From NCBI RefSeq assembly GCF_003573545.1, contig NZ_QWET01000005.1:62001-126000 (forward strand): a stretch of 64,000 nt of DNA. Direction: 5' to 3'. Under the pieces are notes generated by a model that worked only from the letters and a program-made list of their open reading frames with translations, searched no databases and was not told the origin of the DNA. This document shows positions 1 to 8,938 of this stretch, one piece after another (positions within the stretch are counted from its first letter, which is position 1; every line of letters starts with the position of its first letter). The translations under genes were made by a program, and so were the position numbers. Source of the DNA: Mariniphaga sediminis (GTDB lineage: Bacteria; Bacteroidota; Bacteroidia; Bacteroidales; Prolixibacteraceae).

Positions 1-81
1 TGGGGTTATATCCATATAATCCTCGCAGCCCGTAAACAGTAAAGTTGCAAGTGTTATTGTCAGTATAAATATTTTTTTCAT
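1..81 (-). CDS. SusD/RagB-like outer membrane lipoprotein, N-terminal fragment
   Basis: Only the first 27 codons lie in the window; the gene continues past the left edge. The start codon is at 79-81 and the peptide begins MKKIFILTITLATLLFTGCE, a signal peptide with a lipobox (FTGC, Cys19) followed by acidic residues (EDYMDITP), a typical SusD start. It lies 12 bases downstream of the stop of the SusC-like gene on the same strand, the usual susC-susD order, so it should be co-transcribed. SusD proteins are surface lipoproteins that cap the SusC channel and bind the nutrient. The assignment rests on the lipobox and the position, since the body of the protein is not visible. Confidence 0.85.
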   Translation of the reverse strand, partial: MKKIFILTITLATLLFTGCEDYMDITP

Positions 82-93
82 GATAGTCAGCTT

Positions 94-3000
94 TTAAAAT
101 TGAACTCTAATTCCGAATGTATATTCAGGTGTTACCCCCAAGCTTAACCCACCGTATTTGTCAACTGTTTCGGGATCAATATTTTCATCATTTTTTGTCC
201 AGAGCCAAAGGTTACGTCCCTGCGCCTGTAATTGGACATTATTTAAAAATGGCCCAATCAGACTCTTGGGCAAGTTATAAGTAAGGCTTAATGTACTAAA
301 CCGTATATATGACCCTGATTGAGATCGGTAGTCACTATATTGATAAAAATCGCTTCTCTCCCCTTTAACCTGATAGTCCGTTGGCATTTTAGGGATGTAA
401 GTATTATTTTCATCACCAGGGTTTTTCCACCTTTTGTCCATGTCGGAATTAAGGTAAGCATAATTATGGTGAGGAGAAGGCATACGCATCATATATCCCA
501 GTTTGTACGAAAATATGGCATTTAATGTAAGTCCCTTATAGCTCCATGTATTTCCCATCGCCCCATAGAACTTAGGAACCCTTGACCCCTGGAAAATAAG
601 CCATTCGGGGTATTCTAAATCAGGTTCTTCCCATGAAACAATGTTTCCGGCGTCATCGTAAATTTGTGGTTCGCCTTCGCTGTCTAGGCCTGCCCAGCGG
701 TACGAATAAAAATGATCTATTGGTTTGCCCAAAATTTCATGCCCCGAAATCGGATTTAAATACCTGAAGACAGTAGGGTTTGGATTGTACACTTTTGTTA
801 CCTCATTTTTATTATGAGATACATTCAGCCCGGCATCCCATCTGAATTCACCCTTCAGTATCGTTCCGTCTATCTGGATGTCAAATCCTTTGTTTTCTAC
901 TTCGGCTGTGTTTTTATATACCTGACCAAAACCGGTTGTAGGATCTGCTGCCACAAATCCCAGAAGGTCAAAACTTTTTCTTTGGTATAATTCAATGGTG
1001 GCACCAAGCCGGTTGTTAAAACCGCTGAAATCGATTCCCAGGTTGTGGGTCCGGGTACTTTCCCACTTTAACTCCTTATTCTCAGGTGATTCAATATCCA
1101 GGTATGATTCCTGGGTATAATAATCTTTTTCTGCAGAAGCGATGAGTTCTTTGCTGGTCTTTTTATCGATATTCCCATTTACACCTGTGGTAATACGTAG
1201 ATTAAGGAAATCAATTTTATCCACATCGAAAAAATCTCCTTTTGATATGGTCCAGGAACCGCCAACACTGTAAAGCGGGGTAATCCGGTCGTTGACATCA
1301 ACCCCGAACAGATTTGACTCATCAATACGGGCACTGGCTGAAAGGGTATACTTTTGATTATAGGTGTAGGAAGCATTGGAATAAACCGAAAAAAAGCGGT
1401 TCTCAACTTCGTTAGTCTTTAATTGATAGTTGTGAACACTATAGTAAGCAGGTCTTCCATCCCATAATTTATATTTACCGCCTGTTAGTCCTTTTGCATC
1501 TATAAAATCATACGTTAATTTTTCTCTGTCATAATTATTATATAAACGTCCATAATTTTTATAAATACTTCGGGTGACTTCTGTTCCAAGGATAGCTGAA
1601 ACCTGATGCATTTCATCGTTAGACGAACGTTTAAAGTTTAACTGGTTCCTGAAGGAATAGACATTTGTATTGCTGTTGGCAATAAACAGTGTAGGGCCGT
1701 TCGGGAGCTGATATATTAAATTCCCGTTGTCATATAGAGTAAGTTTGTTAATCCAATCTCTGGAGTACCAACTTCCCATGTTATAGTAGGATTCATTTTT
1801 GTAGTCATTTTTTTCAAACATAAATTTTGAATCAAAGCTCAATCCTTCCATAATATCGTAGAGAAGTCCAACATTAACGCGTGGTGTAAAACTGCTATAT
1901 GTCTTATCGTTGTTGTCAAACTCCTGCTTTAAGTTGTAAGTCCAGTTGTGGTATCCTAATGCTTCCCATTCTTTTGCCTTTTCCAAAGTCATTGAATTGC
2001 TTGATAACCCTCTTGTGAAGCTCGGTATATAATTTCCGTTATCATCCAGTATGCGTTCGTATGCATGGTATCGAGACAAATCATACATACTTATTCCATT
2101 ACCTGTCCCTTTATTGTAGTTGCCGCTGATAATCAGATCGAAGCGCAACTTTGGAAGCAACTGCATCTTGTTGTTGACCATAAAATTCAGGACTTCCTTA
2201 TCGTTGCCAATGCTATACGCTTTATTGCTTTGATAATTTACTGAAACGTAAAAGGTATTTAGTTCTGAAGCTCCTGAAACCGATAAATTGTATTGTTGCG
2301 AAAGGCTATTTCTGAAAAACAGTTCTGTGGCTTCATTGAGAATATTATTGGAACGGAGCTGGTTGTAAATGGCATTGGCTTCTGCTTCGGAAAGCAACCC
2401 CTGATGTTGTTTCCGATAGGTATCCAAAACGAGTGATTGTCCCTGGCTATGTTCGAAACTATTCAGGTTCCAGTACCCTCTTTCAATTTGTTCCAAATGA
2501 TAGTCAACCGTTGTTGCGCCATCTGCCAGGCGCAGGTCATCAAGGTCGGGCATTTGTGAAATCCTTAGCGTGGAAGAAAAGTCAAATGATGCCTTGTTCT
2601 TAGTTTTGGCGTTGCCCATTATGCGTTTTCCTTTTCCACTTTTTGTTGTAATGACAATTACTCCGTTGGAAGCCCTTACCCCCCAAATGGAAGCAGCCGC
2701 TGCATCGCGCAATACCGTAATGCTTTCAATATCGTTCGGGTTTATATTGTCTATGCTGGTTTCAATGGGGAAACCATCCAGAACAATGACCGGGACTGTT
2801 GATGCATTTAATGAACTTTTCCCCCTGATAGTAATATTATTATTTTGATCGATTAGGACACCCGGTAACATACCGCCTTGTAATTTCTCGGCAAGTGTAG
2901 TTGACCCGATTTGTTTATCCAGATCCTCGCTTTTTACAGAGACAAAAGCCCCGGTAGCCCTTTCGCGCGAGAGGGTCTGGTAACCAGTTACCACAATGTT

Positions 3001-3666
3001 ATCCAGTTCCTGGATATCGCTTTCCAGCGCAATGCGGAAATTCGACTTATTGCCTATCTCAACCTCCTGTGTAACAAATCCGATAAAGGAAACAACAATC
3101 CGGTTTTTGTCTTCAGGCACAAGCAGCTCAAAATTTCCATTTTCATCCGTAGGTGCCCCAATGGTTGTCCCTTTTACCATTATGTTGACTCCGGGTAGTG
3201 TAACCCCATCATGGTCGGTAACTGTACCGGTAATTTTTTTCCCCTCTTCCTGTTGGGGTGCCTTCTTTTCTGTTGCAGGCTTTTTCTTTCTGTTGGCTTT
3301 TTCGGCTTTTTTAATAACTACAACATTCTCGACTTCTTTATATGTGAGTCCGGTACCTTTCAAAACTTCATCCATAAACTCACGGATGGATACATCTTCC
3401 ATATCAACAGAAATCGGTTTTTTCACTTCTTCAAGGTCATCCGTACCGTAAACAAAAACAAAATCCGTATTACGCTGGACCTCCCAAAATAATTTGGACA
3501 ATGTGATATTCGAAAATTTCACGTCCATTTTGTTCCCTTGTGAGTAAACGCTTGCAGAGATTTGCATGATACCTGCAAATAACAATAAAACAATCAGCCG
3601 CATAATTCGCCTAATTTTTCCTAACCTTTTAATTCCAAAAAGTAGCAAACTAACATCTTTTTTCAT
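94..3666 (-). CDS. SusC/RagA-like TonB-dependent outer membrane receptor with STN domain
   Basis: Full-length SusC-type receptor of 1190 residues. In order: hydrophobic signal around residues 22-43 ending ASVYSQ; STN domain (about 46-117), the part that signals to a FecR partner; a Lys/Glu-rich linker; a carboxypeptidase-regulatory-like domain (about 143-205, with GVNIMVKGTTIG and GNFELLVP); plug domain from about 228 (IVVTGYQTLSRERATG, VIVLDGFPIE, IWGVRASNGVIVITTKSG); then the beta-barrel, ending in aromatic GIRVQF as outer membrane barrels do. It imports a ligand through the outer membrane with TonB energy. The STN domain and the upstream sigma/FecR pair point to transport-coupled autoregulation. 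The substrate cannot be read from sequence, and no glycan-degrading enzyme lies beside it in the window. Confidence 0.96.
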   Translation of the reverse strand: MKKDVSLLLFGIKRLGKIRRIMRLIVLLLFAGIMQISASVYSQGNKMDVKFSNITLSKLFWEVQRNTDFVFVYGTDDLEEVKKPISVDMEDVSIREFMDEVLKGTGLTYKEVENVVVIKKAEKANRKKKPATEKKAPQQEEGKKITGTVTDHDGVTLPGVNIMVKGTTIGAPTDENGNFELLVPEDKNRIVVSFIGFVTQEVEIGNKSNFRIALESDIQELDNIVVTGYQTLSRERATGAFVSVKSEDLDKQIGSTTLAEKLQGGMLPGVLIDQNNNITIRGKSSLNASTVPVIVLDGFPIETSIDNINPNDIESITVLRDAAAASIWGVRASNGVIVITTKSGKGKRIMGNAKTKNKASFDFSSTLRISQMPDLDDLRLADGATTVDYHLEQIERGYWNLNSFEHSQGQSLVLDTYRKQHQGLLSEAEANAIYNQLRSNNILNEATELFFRNSLSQQYNLSVSGASELNTFYVSVNYQSNKAYSIGNDKEVLNFMVNNKMQLLPKLRFDLIISGNYNKGTGNGISMYDLSRYHAYERILDDNGNYIPSFTRGLSSNSMTLEKAKEWEALGYHNWTYNLKQEFDNNDKTYSSFTPRVNVGLLYDIMEGLSFDSKFMFEKNDYKNESYYNMGSWYSRDWINKLTLYDNGNLIYQLPNGPTLFIANSNTNVYSFRNQLNFKRSSNDEMHQVSAILGTEVTRSIYKNYGRLYNNYDREKLTYDFIDAKGLTGGKYKLWDGRPAYYSVHNYQLKTNEVENRFFSVYSNASYTYNQKYTLSASARIDESNLFGVDVNDRITPLYSVGGSWTISKGDFFDVDKIDFLNLRITTGVNGNIDKKTSKELIASAEKDYYTQESYLDIESPENKELKWESTRTHNLGIDFSGFNNRLGATIELYQRKSFDLLGFVAADPTTGFGQVYKNTAEVENKGFDIQIDGTILKGEFRWDAGLNVSHNKNEVTKVYNPNPTVFRYLNPISGHEILGKPIDHFYSYRWAGLDSEGEPQIYDDAGNIVSWEEPDLEYPEWLIFQGSRVPKFYGAMGNTWSYKGLTLNAIFSYKLGYMMRMPSPHHNYAYLNSDMDKRWKNPGDENNTYIPKMPTDYQVKGERSDFYQYSDYRSQSGSYIRFSTLSLTYNLPKSLIGPFLNNVQLQAQGRNLWLWTKNDENIDPETVDKYGGLSLGVTPEYTFGIRVQF

Positions 3667-3699
3667 ACTTTTAAGTTGTTAATATAAATTTTAAAAAAT

Positions 3700-3744
3700 C
3701 GGAGGAGCGAACTCCGAATTTCAGGAAATGCGCGAGCATTTCCT
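3700..3744 (-). terminator. Tandem stem-loops between fecR-like and susC-like genes
   Basis: Two hairpins fill the gap between the fecR-like stop (3751) and the susC-like start (3666). The first pairs AGGAAATGC with GCATTTCCT (3723-3731 and 3736-3744). The second pairs CGGAG with CTCCG (3700-3704 and 3712-3716) and, read on the minus strand, is followed by ATTTTTT. This fits an intrinsic terminator, possibly leaky, or an mRNA-stabilising element that sets the ratio of regulator to receptor. Only about 33 bases remain before the susC start, so a separate susC promoter would have to overlap the hairpins. Confidence 0.6.
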
Positions 3745-3750
3745 GTTTTT

Positions 3751-4920
3751 TTAATTATGTATTATTATTTTTTCTCCCTCTATTTTAAATTTCATTTTCC
3801 CGGTAGCCTCAATTATTTTCAAAAACTCGTTCAGATTTTCGTAACGGTTTACATTCACTGAGAACCGGACTCTTTTTAACGATTCATCTTCATATAAATC
3901 TTCGAAATCGTACCATTTCCGCAAATCGTTGAGAATATAGCTGATACTCTCGTCAACATACATGAATTTTCCGTCTTTCCAGGAGGTAAAAACAGAAGCA
4001 TCAACGTTTTTGACACTGAGTTGGTTGCCTTCTAAAATATAATTAGCCTGTTGGTCCGGGAGTAACACTAATTCCTTATCCTCACTGATCACTTTTACTT
4101 TTCCCTGGCTTAGGGTAGTCTGCGATAGCGCGTCATCGGGATACGCTTTAACATTAAAGTGTGTCCCCAATACTTCTACTTTCACGCTATTTGTTTTTAC
4201 TATAAATGGTTTTTCTGCATCCGGGTGAACTTCAAAATAGGCCTCGCCGGTTAGTTCAACTTCGCGGGTTTCATCGTCAAAACTTACCGGGTATCTCATG
4301 GTAGTTGAGGCATTGAGCCAGACTTTAGTTCCATCAGAAAGTACCAGAAAAAATTCTCCCCGGTGGGGGATTTGTATGGTATTGTATTGTGTTTTGTGTG
4401 TGCGTTTAAGTCTGTTTGTATACTCAATTTTGTTGTCAACAATACGTATGTTGGTGCTCCCGGCATTAAGGTTTACTAGTGTATCCCTGTTCTCCAGTTC
4501 AAGTGATTCCCCGTTGTCGAGCAGGAGCAGAGCTTTAGGCTGTCCTGGTTCGAACTGCACCACTGTAGCGGGTTGTTCGATTACCTCCTGCTGTTTTTCT
4601 AATTGAAACAACAGGTATATGGCAAGTGGCAGGAGCATTACGGCAGCAAATTTGGCTGCAATCGTCCAAATATTAGGGCTCCGTCCTTTTTTCAGTTTGG
4701 GCTCCATTTTTTTCCACGACTGTTTCTCTCCAAACCGATAATAAATATCTTCCCACTCTTTAAAATTTTTATCTTCTTTTATTTTATTGAAGAGTTCCAG
4801 ATTTTCTGGAGATTCATTTAACCATGAATCAAGCTCCTCCCGGCTTTCTTTACCAATATCTCCTCCGACAGACTTTGCTATCAGTTTTGAGATCCTGAGA
4901 TGTCGATTTATATTATCCAT
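3751..4920 (-). CDS. FecR-family anti-sigma factor / sigma regulator
   Basis: Inner membrane protein of 389 residues from the ATG at 4920; a longer reading to 4950 exists, but MDNINRHLRISKLIAK looks like the natural start. The N-terminal cytoplasmic part would hold the ECF sigma factor. One membrane span follows (IAAKFAAVMLLPLAIYLLF), then the periplasmic FecR domain (GEFFLVLSDGTKVWLNA, YFEVHPDAEKPFIVKT, VEVLGTHFNVKAY) and a C-terminal DUF4974-type domain (LRKWYDFEDLY to the end) that would contact the STN domain of the receptor. It sits between the sigma factor and the SusC-like gene, the standard order for this signalling type. I infer that receptor occupancy is relayed through FecR to release sigma. 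Confidence 0.93.
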   Translation of the reverse strand: MDNINRHLRISKLIAKSVGGDIGKESREELDSWLNESPENLELFNKIKEDKNFKEWEDIYYRFGEKQSWKKMEPKLKKGRSPNIWTIAAKFAAVMLLPLAIYLLFQLEKQQEVIEQPATVVQFEPGQPKALLLLDNGESLELENRDTLVNLNAGSTNIRIVDNKIEYTNRLKRTHKTQYNTIQIPHRGEFFLVLSDGTKVWLNASTTMRYPVSFDDETREVELTGEAYFEVHPDAEKPFIVKTNSVKVEVLGTHFNVKAYPDDALSQTTLSQGKVKVISEDKELVLLPDQQANYILEGNQLSVKNVDASVFTSWKDGKFMYVDESISYILNDLRKWYDFEDLYEDESLKRVRFSVNVNRYENLNEFLKIIEATGKMKFKIEGEKIIIHN

Positions 4921-5265
4921 GGTAATCTTTTTTTCAACAACACATTGCAAGTATAAATGGGTGAATACAGATGCGCTTTTTTTTAATTTTATTTTTTCAG
5001 GGTGAAATTATTTGCAATAAACAACTTATTTCGAGCTTTTAGTAATAAAATGTGAAATGCTGTTTGTACCCATTTTTGAGATGTGAAGCCTTTCCTGGGA
5101 GGTTGGTGTTTCTTTTCATCTTGGTTCGACCGGGTGGGTAGGGGGCGTAAAAGTTGCGGGGAGTCTGCCTTGAAATGCTATAATTGGAATAGGAGAATAA
5201 ATACCAAAAAAGATACACGTTGCTCGGTTATAGTTAATTAAAACCGGTTGTAGCTTGTTTTTATT
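4921..5265. other. Intergenic stretch between ECF sigma and fecR-like genes
   Basis: This 345-base stretch holds no convincing reading frame, tRNA or terminator. It is AT-rich near the fecR-like gene and has a G-rich patch near 5130-5165. Its size suggests that the fecR-like gene may have its own promoter in addition to read-through from the sigma gene, but I could not identify a good TAnnTTTG box on the minus strand. Confidence 0.5.
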
Positions 5266-5880
5266 TTAAGAATCAAGGTATTCCTCCGGGGTTTTAGTTG
5301 TACGCCACAATCTATTTTTCTGGTTCATTAGTATGGAGAGGAATATTAGTGCATGCAGGTTGTCGGATAATTTCGTGCGCAAAGCAGTATAGCCATGGTT
5401 TTTTAACGTTTTGACCGTATTTACCGAAATGTTCAGCCGGTCAGCTATTTCCTGATTTCTTAGCCCGGAAAGGCTTAACCGGATTATTTTTTTTGTTTGG
5501 GCCGGAAGTTCATTTATTGCCTGATGCAGGATAGTATAAGTTTCATTTTCAATAACCTTATTCATAAAAAATACTTCTTCATTGTTCAAAATATAATCGA
5601 AATATTTTTGATGAATTTTTTTGTCCCTTATTATGTTGAGGCATTTATTTTTTGCGATGGTGTATAAGAACGCTCTTGCCGAATCAACTGTTTCAAAATC
5701 AGCTTTTTTATTCCAGTAAATTAACAGCAGGTCCTGCACCAGATCTTCCGCTTCGTTCTCATTTTTAAGGATTGAGTATGAAAAAACACATAGTGGCTGG
5801 AAGAATATCTCGTAGAACATTTTAAACTGCTCGACGTCACCTTTCGCTATTTGCCTGATATGTTTATCCCGTAAAATCAT
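5266..5880 (-). CDS. RNA polymerase ECF-type sigma-70 factor
   Basis: About 204 residues from the ATG at 5880 (MILRDKHIRQIAKGD); a reading up to 5952 is possible but adds a hydrophobic stretch unlike the family. Region 2 is visible (FKMFYEIFFQPLCVFSY, AEDLVQDLLLIYW, ARAFLYTIAKNKCLN), and region 4 carries the helix-turn-helix LRNQEIADRLNISVNTVKT after INELPAQTKKI. There is no region 3, as expected for an ECF factor. It is followed on the same strand by a FecR-like anti-sigma gene and a SusC-like receptor, which makes it the likely activator of that uptake locus. The C-terminal tail (NRLWRTTKTPEEYLDS) is slightly longer than usual. Confidence 0.93.
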   Translation of the reverse strand: MILRDKHIRQIAKGDVEQFKMFYEIFFQPLCVFSYSILKNENEAEDLVQDLLLIYWNKKADFETVDSARAFLYTIAKNKCLNIIRDKKIHQKYFDYILNNEEVFFMNKVIENETYTILHQAINELPAQTKKIIRLSLSGLRNQEIADRLNISVNTVKTLKNHGYTALRTKLSDNLHALIFLSILMNQKNRLWRTTKTPEEYLDS

Positions 5881-5987
5881 ATTTTTTAGCGGCCATAAAA
5901 ATAAATATTTTATAATTACTTTATATATTTTCATTGATACGGAAAAGCTCATTGGAAATCATTGACTTCAGAATAAAGTATATGCAA

Positions 5988-6025
5988 AGAGGGAAAGGTT
6001 CTGTTTAAACAGGACTTTTCCCTCT
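5988..6025. terminator. Long palindromic stem-loop
   Basis: An almost perfect inverted repeat runs from AGAGGGAAAGG (5988) through a GTTTAAAC centre to CTTTTCCCTCT (6025), with a few G-U pairs as RNA, followed on the plus strand by a run of five T. No plus-strand gene reads into it. It lies just beyond the stronger minus-strand terminator at 6034-6064 and before the ECF sigma gene, so it may be a back-up terminator or insulator. Confidence 0.5.
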
Positions 6026-6033
6026 TTTTTCAA

Positions 6034-6064
6034 CAAAAAAAGCCGGCCTGAAAAACAGGCCGGC
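6034..6064 (-). terminator. Rho-independent terminator of the duplicated ABC operon
   Basis: GCCGGCCTG (6042-6050) pairs with CAGGCCGGC (6056-6064) around an A5 loop. Read on the minus strand the stem is followed by a run of T. It lies 28 bases past the stop of the last gene of the six-gene operon, so it should end that transcript. Confidence 0.88.
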
Positions 6065-6091
6065 CTTCACTGGATAATTAAGAAATTCGAT

Positions 6092-7345
6092 TTAATATTC
6101 TTTATTCTGAAAAACATTGATTGCAATAAACCCGAAAAGCCCGGTTGCAGCAACCAGCAGTAGGTCGATAATGTTATTTTTAAACCGTAATTTGCGTTTT
6201 CGTATGAGGAAAACGGAAACTCCCAATAGAACAGCATGTAAATACACCCAGCTAAAATTGGAATATCCGTCAAAATTAAATTTGACAAAATCGATGTACT
6301 TTGGGTCAGAGCGCGGTTGGGTCAGCTTTAAAGTAAACGGGAATAGAAAGTGATATGCTTTCCCGATTAACATTTCTGACTTTGGCTGGAATTCTTCATA
6401 ATAGGAGTCGATAATATTGTGGTCAAGATCGACCGCATAGGCTGCTATGCTATTTTCGGTATTAACCTGAAACATCCAGAAAAGCATGTTGCCCATAATA
6501 TAGATAGTATGCTCTTCCGGGATATAGTCATAGACGGGTATTTCAACTATTTCGTAGTCTTTGGAGTACAGTATGTTTAACCGGTTATCTTCGGAAATAA
6601 TAAAGCAATAGAGCTTTTCGTTTTCTACTTCCAGATACTGCATGTATTTAATCTGAAAGTCTTCCGGAATTTCAATCCGGTTGAACACGGGCTGGCCGTT
6701 TTCCATTTTCAGGTGAAAAAGGTCTCCTATGTTGTCGGTTATAAACCAGCCGTCGGCCCTATTTTTTCTATGACTTGGATTACCCGCCAGGATTTGAGCC
6801 GGGAAAACAAATCCTTCTTTTTCGAAGGCCTTTGTAAAAAGAAGGCTCTTTTCTTCGTTTACTTCATTGCTTTGCACATTGACAAACTCCACCCGCTTCT
6901 TAATTCTGCACAGGTCGCCGGGCAATGCTATTTTTCCCGTTGATTCGTACAATGGGAACAACCTGTACTCATCAGCCGGACGCCTGAGAGAGTGTGGAAC
7001 AAACCCATACATTATAAAATTTTGGTGCCAGGTTTCGATATCTATTTTTACCCCATCGATACTATCGGGCAACAAACCTGATTGATGTAAAGAAGTGGCA
7101 AACATCATGGGGCACTGCTCCATCATTTCCGTTTGGGTATATTCTTTCCCTTTGGTGTCTACCGGATTCAGTACTTTCTTTTCGTCATACCGGCTGATAT
7201 AAAAATCGTCGTTTAATGCACTGTACAATATATGTGGAGTGTTAATCCTTTTGTCAAAAAGTGTATTGTATAAGATAGGTACTGAATAGGCCAATACCAG
7301 AATGGCTATCATTACCAATAAATATCTGCTTAGTTTATGTAACAT
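6092..7345 (-). CDS. DUF4857-like membrane protein, copy A
   Basis: Protein of 417 residues of unknown function that I place, from memory, in the DUF4857 group found beside ABC transporters in Bacteroidota. One membrane span lies near the N-terminus (about 8-27), then a large extracytoplasmic domain, then two C-terminal spans (WVYLHAVLLGVSVFLI and IIDLLLVAATGLFGFIAINVF) separated by a basic RKRKLRFKNN loop. It is the last gene of the operon. Its ATG overlaps the permease stop by one base (TAATG), so translation is probably coupled. It is clearly related to the protein at 8939-10180 (shared starts, IYxxLxxDEF-like region, DGWFITD, YDYxPE, FGFIA ends) but the two have diverged widely. It may act as an accessory or substrate-handling subunit (inference). 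Confidence 0.8.
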   Translation of the reverse strand: MLHKLSRYLLVMIAILVLAYSVPILYNTLFDKRINTPHILYSALNDDFYISRYDEKKVLNPVDTKGKEYTQTEMMEQCPMMFATSLHQSGLLPDSIDGVKIDIETWHQNFIMYGFVPHSLRRPADEYRLFPLYESTGKIALPGDLCRIKKRVEFVNVQSNEVNEEKSLLFTKAFEKEGFVFPAQILAGNPSHRKNRADGWFITDNIGDLFHLKMENGQPVFNRIEIPEDFQIKYMQYLEVENEKLYCFIISEDNRLNILYSKDYEIVEIPVYDYIPEEHTIYIMGNMLFWMFQVNTENSIAAYAVDLDHNIIDSYYEEFQPKSEMLIGKAYHFLFPFTLKLTQPRSDPKYIDFVKFNFDGYSNFSWVYLHAVLLGVSVFLIRKRKLRFKNNIIDLLLVAATGLFGFIAINVFQNKEY

Positions 7346-8013
7346 TACATTTCTCCTTTCCTGAATCTGTAAATTGAAAATAAGATTGATATGCTAAAGA
7401 GTACAACCAGTATCAAAAAAAAGCCGTTCGCATAAATGTAAGATCCTGCTTTCCAGAGTATAAAAAACATTTTAATGAATAATCCACCAATAACGAGGTA
7501 AGCAATCCGGTATTTCCAGATAGGTTCAATGGCAACCATGCCCGCAATAAAAAAAGCAGCAAAACCCGACATAAACCAGGGGGCAACCGTTATTGCCGCT
7601 ACCCTAATAATTTCGTACGGAAAATAGTAACGGCCAATTCCTATGAATACTAAAAACATAAGCGAAAAAATAATAGTAAGGCTCATTACCCCAAAGGCCA
7701 CCATTTGTAATCCGGCTTTCTCCTCGTTTATTGGAAGGTGGAGGGTGAGTTTTATCCTTTTTTCAGTCATTTCAGGAATAAACTGTGCTAATCCTATTAA
7801 TAACCCTATTCCCAAAGGCAAAAACTTAAACAAGGTGAAAAAAACAAAATCCCTGTTCATTATTTTCCAGAGATAGTGGTTAACAGGTGTGTCTGCCAGT
7901 TCGCTTCTTATGATCATATACATGGCCAGCGTAACTCCGACTCCAACAATTACCGACAGCCAAAAGACGAGCCTGATTTTTATCCATTCTTTATAAAACA
8001 TTGACTTCCACAT
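7345..8013 (-). CDS. ABC-2-like transporter permease, copy A
   Basis: Membrane protein of 222 residues with about six predicted spans, for example VFWLSVIVGVGVTLAMYMII, LFKFLPLGIGLLIGLAQFI and FLILVVLFSISILFSIY. It has no large periplasmic domain, so it is an ABC-2-like permease and not an FtsX/MacB type. Only three bases separate it from the ATPase stop, and its own stop overlaps the next start. The first 20 residues (MWKSMFYKEWIKIRLVFWLS) are identical to the permease at 10180-10848, and so is the last stretch (SILFSIYRFRKGEM), while the middle has diverged. Together with the ATPase it should form an exporter or a membrane-perturbing complex; the substrate is unknown. Confidence 0.82.
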   Translation of the reverse strand: MWKSMFYKEWIKIRLVFWLSVIVGVGVTLAMYMIIRSELADTPVNHYLWKIMNRDFVFFTLFKFLPLGIGLLIGLAQFIPEMTEKRIKLTLHLPINEEKAGLQMVAFGVMSLTIIFSLMFLVFIGIGRYYFPYEIIRVAAITVAPWFMSGFAAFFIAGMVAIEPIWKYRIAYLVIGGLFIKMFFILWKAGSYIYANGFFLILVVLFSISILFSIYRFRKGEM

Positions 8014-8904
8014 ATCCTAATATTTTCCTGTTAAACCAATAAATGCGTCTTCAAGGGTCATGGGTACCTCCCTGAAATTGCTGTATGCAATTCCCAGCGA
8101 TGCCAGGTAGCTTTCTACTTCGTTTGCCCGGGAGTAAGTGTACAGTTCGATAGTACTGTCTATCTTTTCATAATTTTCGACCAGTCCCCCTTTTTCAAAC
8201 TCTACATCGGGGTTGGTAACCTCAAAGTTGAACTGTTTAAATGTTGACATAAACTCTTTGACCGGCATGTACACCAATACTTTATTGTAATCGAATACGA
8301 TACATTCATCGATGAGCCGTTCCATATCCTGGATAATGTGGGAAGTGGTAAAAACCGTCTTTCCTTCGGCTTTGGCATAGTTGCGCAAGTAGTCGATAAA
8401 AAGCCTTCGGTAACCGGGGTCGAGTCCCATGGTGAAATCATCGAGAACCAGCAGCTCCGGGTCTTGTGCGAGGATAAGTCCCAGGGCAACCTGTGAGCGC
8501 TGTCCGCACGACATGGTTGATATTTTTTGTTTCGGGGTTACCTTTAGTTTGGCCATCAGGTCGTAGTATGCCTCACGCTTCCAGTTTGGGTAGAAGCCCG
8601 AATAGAACTTCTCAATTTGGTAAATATTCATGAATGCATACTGCACGTGGTTTTCAATCAAATAGCCAATCTGTGATTTTACATACGGCGACAGGTTTTT
8701 CGAATTCTCCCCGAGGATGATGCATTCACCGCTCCGGGGAGTCAAATAACCGTTTAGAATATTGATAGTGGTAGTTTTCCCTGTCCCGTTTTTACCAAGA
8801 AGCCCAAGGATACTACCTTTTTTTATATTGAAGTTAAGGTCCTCGTAGACCATTTTATTGCCATAATAATGTGTCAGGTTACGGCATTCTACGATGTTCT
8901 CCAT
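7955..8904 (-). repeat. Homogenised 950-bp direct repeat, copy A
   Basis: Bases 7955-8904 match 10790-11739 at a constant offset of 2835. By eye I count 13 differences, all inside the ATPase gene and all silent. Identity stops at the ATPase start codon on one side and a little inside the permease gene on the other. This suggests a tandem duplication kept alike by gene conversion. Confidence 0.9.
8017..8904 (-). CDS. ABC transporter ATP-binding protein, copy A (identical to copy B)
   Basis: ATPase of 295 residues. Walker A is GKNGTGKT (37-44), the signature is a variant MSCGQRSQ (131-138) in place of LSGGQ, and Walker B is LLVLDD (151-156). The residue after the Walker B aspartate is Asp156, where most ABC ATPases have the catalytic Glu; His194 in TTSHI is the switch histidine. 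A 70-residue C-terminal domain follows. The protein is identical at every residue to the one encoded at 10852-11739, although the DNA differs at about 13 silent sites. It is the fourth gene of the operon, 34 bases after the copy B DUF4857-like gene. It should power the neighbouring six-span permease. Confidence 0.93.
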   Translation of the reverse strand: MENIVECRNLTHYYGNKMVYEDLNFNIKKGSILGLLGKNGTGKTTTINILNGYLTPRSGECIILGENSKNLSPYVKSQIGYLIENHVQYAFMNIYQIEKFYSGFYPNWKREAYYDLMAKLKVTPKQKISTMSCGQRSQVALGLILAQDPELLVLDDFTMGLDPGYRRLFIDYLRNYAKAEGKTVFTTSHIIQDMERLIDECIVFDYNKVLVYMPVKEFMSTFKQFNFEVTNPDVEFEKGGLVENYEKIDSTIELYTYSRANEVESYLASLGIAYSNFREVPMTLEDAFIGLTGKY

Positions 8905-8938
8905 AATGATTGTTTTACTTATTTACAGGATGTAATAC

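Noticed and set aside
2996-3451. A 151-codon frame on the plus strand inside the susC-like gene
   Set aside because: It is the mirror of the STN and carboxypeptidase-regulatory part of the receptor and encodes a low-complexity Ser/Phe-rich product without family features.
3723-3752. Plus-strand terminator (stem plus T-run) at 3723-3752
   Set aside because: It has the right shape on the plus strand, but no plus-strand gene reads into it; I treat it as part of the minus-strand double hairpin.
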